Positions 59,558 to 64,000 of a stretch of 64,000 nt of DNA are shown piece after piece. Position 1 is the stretch's first letter; the number at the start of each line of letters is the position of its first letter. The DNA is from Ooceraea biroi (Eukaryota > Arthropoda > Insecta > Hymenoptera > Formicidae), in assembly GCF_003672135.1 (NCBI RefSeq), contig NC_039515.1:12772001-12836000 (forward strand). Reading direction: 5' to 3'. Below the pieces are notes generated by a model, which was not told the DNA's origin, ran no database searches, and saw only the letters and a list, made by a program, of their open reading frames with translations. The position numbers and the translations under genes are program-made.

Positions 59558-60088
59558 GAATAGTGTTATAGTATTATAGTAAGACATTTAAAATACGGTA
59601 TGGTGTAACGATTTAGAAATGTAAGAATGTTGATAGTGTAAGTGTAAGTTGAGGAATTACGTATTGTTATGTAAGAAGAAGAAAGCTTATATACAATTAT
59701 TTCTTCAAATGATCAAATTTTTAATAGTTTTTAATATTAAGAAAAATATTAATTTTTGAACTCATACGGATGCTAAACATAGCTCAAGTTCTATAATATT
59801 ATAATAATATGAATTATAATTCATTTTGATTTGTTTTCCTGCGGAAAAAGTTTGCTGCGATAATGTCTTGGCCATTCAAGCAGATGTGACAAGAACTCTG
59901 CAACTGTTGGCGAGATTACACTGATACCAAGTGGACATAATTCCAAATATAAAATAAATATTTAAAAATATATTGAGATGTCTTAATAAACAGATATTTG
60001 TTTTTTATAATAATAAGGGAATAATGCGATCTGTCTTATAAAACATTTAGCAATAGTTATGTAGGATAAAACAGACTTGCATGATATA

Positions 60089-60877
60089 CAGTGCTGGCAA
60101 AATGTTCCGGAACGATTAAAAATCTTGGAAAATAATGATTTAGCGGAAAAATGTTTCAAACAAAAAGCATAGGGCTTAAAAAATCTATTAGATGATGAAG
60201 GCTTGAAGGTTACACAGTACCGCCGGTAGAATTACCCAAGGTGTACCGCGTGGAGGTAGCACGGTCGGATTTACACCTCTTTTGTGCGTGTGTGTATGTG
60301 CGCGCGCGTGCGTGTATGAGTGCGCGCGTGTGTATGAGTATGTGTATGTGCGCGCGTGCGTGTATGAGCGTGTGTGCGTGCGTGTATGAGTGTGTGTATG
60401 TGTTCTTCATAAAACTAACTTCACAAAAATAGTTAATACTCGTATGTACGAACAACATTACACGCACACGCACACGCACACGCACACGCACACGCACACG
60501 CGCGCGCGCGCACACACAAAAGAGGTAAAATCCGACCGTGCAACCTCCATGCGGTACACCTTGAGTAATTCTAATGCCGGCGGTACTGTGTAACCTTCAA
60601 GCCTTATAAGTCAAAAAGTACGTAAGAGAAAAAAAATTTATTATAGCGTTTCGAAAAGCTCTCGAGCTAAGCTACAAGAATATGTAATAAAAAATTGGGG
60701 GTTTCCATTTAAGATTTTTATGTTGACCATGACCGGGCTTTCCAAGGTCATACCAAGGTCAAATAGATATCATCTAATAGATTTTTTTAAGCCCTATGCT
60801 TTTTGTTTGAAACATTTTTCCACTAAATCATTATTTTCCAAGATTTTTAACCGTTCCAGAACTTTTTGCCAGCACTG
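60089..60877. mobile_element. Tc1-type non-autonomous element with nested palindrome and TG/CG core
   Basis: Ends are CAGTGCTGGCAAAA on both sides with TA duplications (60087-60088, 60878-60879). The terminal inverted repeats are about 108 bp and almost identical. Inside is a second inverted repeat (about 60200-60290 against 60510-60605, words accgccggta, tgcggtacacctt, gtcggatttacacctctttt) surrounding alternating (TG/CG)n and (CA)n tracts from 60283 to 60518. No transposase. The 101- and 63-residue open frames here are only translated dinucleotide repeats. Confidence 0.88.
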
Positions 60878-61267
60878 TATGTCCAGTGACATATCCATAA
60901 CTAAAAGAAGACGCAAATTAATTAATTTAATTAATTAGCTCTTGTGGAGTTTTTCTTTTTAATCTATAAAAGACTGTCTTTGAATTAGGCTAGATGCTAA
61001 TTGATTTGGATGGAATAAACAGATATAAAATAAAAAATATATAATCTTTTTACACATACACATTTTACAGATCAAGATTCAAATTCACATAATTTCAATC
61101 CGGTTATTTTTCAAACTATGCGTGCGCAATACACTATTTCACGTGTATGCGTATACGTGTATGCGTATACGTCTCATGTAGACACATAGATGTCTACAAG
61201 AATACGTCATTATTTGAACATCACTTTAAACTTATTACAAAAAAGTAGAGAAATGTATAAACGCTAC

Positions 61268-61430
61268 CTGAATAAGCATATATGAAGCAGACAAAAAAAT
61301 ATAGATTGTACGGAAACACTCACCGAAATTTGATTGTCCTATAAGATTATAATTCGACCAGTCAAATGAGTGAACAAGTCCATGGTAGTGATCGTAGAGA
61401 TCTACCAGTTCATTCTTCCGCGATGGTCGA
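61268..61430 (-). pseudogene. Possible orphan OR first exon
   Basis: The minus strand reads DLYDHYHGLVHSFDWSNYNL, then IGQSNFGECFRTIYIFLSA and SYMLIQ, ending in a CAG|GTAGCG donor identical to that of OR-A exon 1. DHY, LIGQ and the final Q fall where exon 1 of the ORs has EHY, xxGLW and CQ. No exon 2-9 set follows on the left, so this would be an abandoned first exon. It lacks a clear in-frame ATG near the expected place and the GLWPY motif, so it may be a coincidence. Confidence 0.25.
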
Positions 61431-62417
61431 AACGCGAATGACAAACAGATTTCCGCAAGTGCAGATTTCACTTTTGCGCATACTCCGTAACATAACTTCC
61501 TTCTGTCGAATTTTTTGGTCATTTTGCCGTGCATAACAGACGGCGAGAGGCACAACGTCGTAGGATGAGTGACAGTTACAGCAATTTAAGCGTTTCCCGT
61601 ACAATTTATTTTTTCCCCTCTATGCCAACATGGCCTATAGTGAAGAAAAGAAAAAATCGAGCTTTCTCTCAAAGGGGATGGTGTAAATATACCGGGACAC
61701 GAACGAAACGAAGGAACCTATGACGCATGCAGATGTTCGGAGAAAGTCATGCAAGTGTTCTCCCTTTTTACCAGTAATTTTTTATAAGCAATTGTAGCCC
61801 TCCCCATTGATGCAACGCAAGCGTATTTGCGTGTTGTTGCTGTCACGGTCTGAAAAAGGTTTATTTCCATTTCAGCCCCCCGACCCAATTGTGTCCTCTG
61901 TAAAATAATATTGCAATGCAATATTCTCTATAAACTGGATATGGATTATAAAATTGCAGTAAACTATATATTTATACCGTAGATATCTATATAGTATATA
62001 GTATTATATAATTTAGTAGATATCTATATAGTAGATATAACTATATCGAAGATATATGCTCGTTTACGTCGCTGACGAAGTTTACTGCAGCAACTTATAT
62101 TTTATGAGACAAAAGAAGCTAAATTAAAAAATGTCTCCTTTCATCCATATATATCTATTTATTCTTACAGATGTTAATAATCGAACTACCCATCTGAAAA
62201 TTTTACTATTAATCTCTCTCGCAAGTAACAACTATAGTATTGCAGGTTTTATGTTATGTAGAGCAAAGTGTAGAGTAAATTCCGTGAAACAGCATAATGA
62301 TTTACTCATAACTTACAACAAGTAGTATGTTTCTAGTGCATATTATGCCATCATTTAACATACTTTTTACTACATATTATTTATAATCGGTGATCGATCC
62401 AACTGTATTGTTTATTA

Positions 62418-63932
62418 TCACAGCAAAGAATAGATTAGCGTGAAGTATGATATCGCCATACTTACGAGCTATAAAAATAATTTATAAAATATGTTTTAGT
62501 AAATACAATTCTTCTTTCATTTCGTTTGTTGCATTGCATGTTATTCACCTTAGAAAAACCTTCTATCGAAGCTACAATTAAGTTGCCTATATTTAAATAA
62601 TAGGCTTTCGTAGTGCTTTGCATAATGAATAATAGCAACTTTTGGATCTTTACTGGCGTCACGTACCATCGTACGTTATATCTGTCGATGAAACATTATT
62701 TTGAATTCGTATCTCTGAAGACAGAGATTTCTCCAGGTTTCTTACAATCTGATTAAATTTCTATTGTGATAATAACGAGCGTTTATAAAGTTCTAAACAG
62801 ATACTTACGCAGCAGTAAAAATTTCGCTATGATAATCTGTAATTTGTTGCCCGTAGTAATTAATCACAAACATAATTACAAAATGTCCACTAGTAAATAA
62901 TATTGATGAAACTATCTCGACTTCATCTAGCGTAATAATCGCTTTGAGTAGCTGAAATTATCGGTATCGTGTATATTTATTTATATATTTATTTATATAT
63001 ACATATTTATATATTTATTTATATATATATTTATATATTTAGTTATTTAGTTATTTTTTGAAAGAAAGTACAACGTATGAAAAGATTCATACTCACTCGG
63101 AACAAATTTAAACTTAAAGATGTAACGCCAATTACCAGCATGAAGAAAAAATGTTTGATAAAATTATCTAGTAGATATTCGCATCGCCTTCAATAATAAA
63201 AATTAGATATGAGAGAAATATCGTGTAACACATAAACTTAAATCTTAAGTTGGAAAACAGAGTAGAAACATTCCGATATATTGAAGAAAAGTGTTATATA
63301 GAAGATACTAACTCGATGGCTGTTTGATGTATATCCACCGCGGCGCTTATGTTTCGAATAAAGTTTTCGATGCGATTGTTCTCCTGTGTAGAATTATAAA
63401 ATACGTAATCATCAGCTGAATGTTCGATACGATAGCTGCAAATACAGTCAATTTCTTGCTTATTTGTAAGTTTGATCAAATTACGCGTATTACAAATTTT
63501 ATTGTTATAGATGATTATAGAATTCTATCATTTTAGATCATTATAGATTTCTATTGATATTTTGATTATGATAGAATAATATAATTTTTGAAAATAGCAA
63601 AGTATAATAATATTGTATATTCATTAGCTTTTACATTTGCTTATGATATGTGACGTGAACATGACTTTACTTGGCAACTTTGAATAATCCACTAATATGT
63701 TGCAAACACACCAGCAGTGATGTAGTTACGCATATAATAACATAACAACCAATAATCAGACCAATCAACCAATGGCATAAGATCGGAAAAAAGTATGCGT
63801 CCTTGTCGATAAAATATTCTAACAAAGCATGAATCTCGCGTGGACGGGTCTTATTTAATGGTAGGATTATGTCGAGAATGACTGGCATTGCTTCAAAAAT
63901 CCCATATATAATGCAGCTTGAGATGATAATCG
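62418..63932 (-). CDS. Odorant receptor OR-J, exons 4-9 (5' part beyond right edge)
   Basis: A divergent OR. Minus-strand exons in the window: 63932-63671, 63435-63313, 63187-63097, 62951-62809, 62681-62549, 62468-62418. The 262, 91 and 133 bp exons match exons 4, 6 and 8 of the other ORs; exon 5 is two codons longer and exon 7 one codon shorter. Phases chain in one open frame of 803 bp. Motifs are LDIILPLNKTRP and EYFIDKDAYFF (exon 4), YRIEHSADDYVF (exon 5), NYYGQQITDYHSE (exon 7), VRWYVTPVKIQKLL and EGFSK (exon 8), and a final LVSMAISYFTLIYSLL then TGA. SYFTLIYS is close to the usual OR terminus. It keeps the nine-exon plan but is clearly outside the A-I cluster; exons 1-3 lie past base 64000. 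Confidence 0.88.
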
Positions 63933-64000
63933 CTGGAGAATTATATCAATGTAACCTTTTTTAGTATAAATGTGTGCGTTTTTTTATTACTTTATATTGT

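Larger units (their letters stand above)
59558..62417. other. Spacer between OR-I and OR-J
   Basis: This 2.9-kb spacer contains the Tc1-type element (60089-60877) and an OR exon-1-like piece (61268-61430). A short tandem acgtgtatgcgtat lies at 61140-61171 and an AT-rich (tagatatctatatag)-like repeat at 61978-62056. Otherwise there is nothing I could identify. The OR repeat unit seen left of OR-I does not continue here. Confidence 0.55.

Noticed and set aside
60210..60593. Open frames rich in R, V, T and H
   Set aside because: They translate alternating TG/CG and CA dinucleotides inside a MITE.
1..64000. tRNA, rRNA or other structured RNA genes
   Set aside because: I saw no convincing tRNA arms, rRNA cores or snRNA-like motifs on either strand by eye; a covariance search could still find small ones.

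Overview
This is AT-rich insect nuclear DNA, almost certainly from an ant or another aculeate hymenopteran. It has no operons or ribosome binding sites, its genes are split by short GT-AG introns, it is littered with Tc1/mariner-type and TTAA-type transposon debris, and it carries a head-to-tail tandem array of insect odorant receptor (OR) genes. Every OR lies on the minus strand. I rebuilt nine complete genes by splicing exon by exon (called OR-A to OR-I here, left to right). All nine keep an open frame over nine coding exons, and inner exon lengths are almost invariant (120, 118, 262, 117, 91, 146 or 152, and 133 bp). Predicted proteins are 391-412 residues. This architecture and the size of the array fit the '9-exon' OR subfamily that is expanded in ants. 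That family assignment is from knowledge of the family, not from a database search.

Layout: exon 1 of an OR that continues off the left edge (136-279); OR-A (3541-7571), OR-B (9509-13568), OR-C (15227-19315), OR-D (20889-26936); a recent segmental duplication (27651-34900 and 36406-41270) carrying the near-identical OR-E (30448-33861) and OR-F (37309-40246); then OR-G (43860-47277), OR-H (49138-52732) and OR-I (54414-59115). After a gene-poor spacer comes a more divergent OR (OR-J, 62418-63932) whose first three exons lie beyond the right edge. No non-OR host gene was recognised.

Mobile elements sit in introns and spacers and never in a coding exon of the intact genes. They include two mariner copies in opposite orientation that share one frameshift; a deleted DDE element with ~200-bp inverted repeats; a 1.5-kb foldback element; several TA- or TTAA-flanked MITEs; a solo LTR with 5-bp target duplication; a hAT-type MITE with 8-bp target duplication; and a Tc1-type element with an alternating purine-pyrimidine core. 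Shared and missing insertions date the array: a 150-bp MITE is common to OR-G, -H and -I; a 235-bp MITE only to OR-G and -H; a decayed DDE element only to OR-B and -C; and three large insertions separate OR-E from OR-F.

Each receptor would work with the co-receptor Orco in the dendritic membrane of an olfactory neuron. The genes do not form a pathway; they are parallel, diverging versions of one receptor. Points deserving a second look are an ~85-bp conserved block at almost constant distance (about 330-450 bp) upstream of seven genes, a repeated exon-like unit in the spacers, an inverted exon-1 fragment, stop-loss extensions of the C-terminus in one subclade, and the structure of the OR-E/F duplication.
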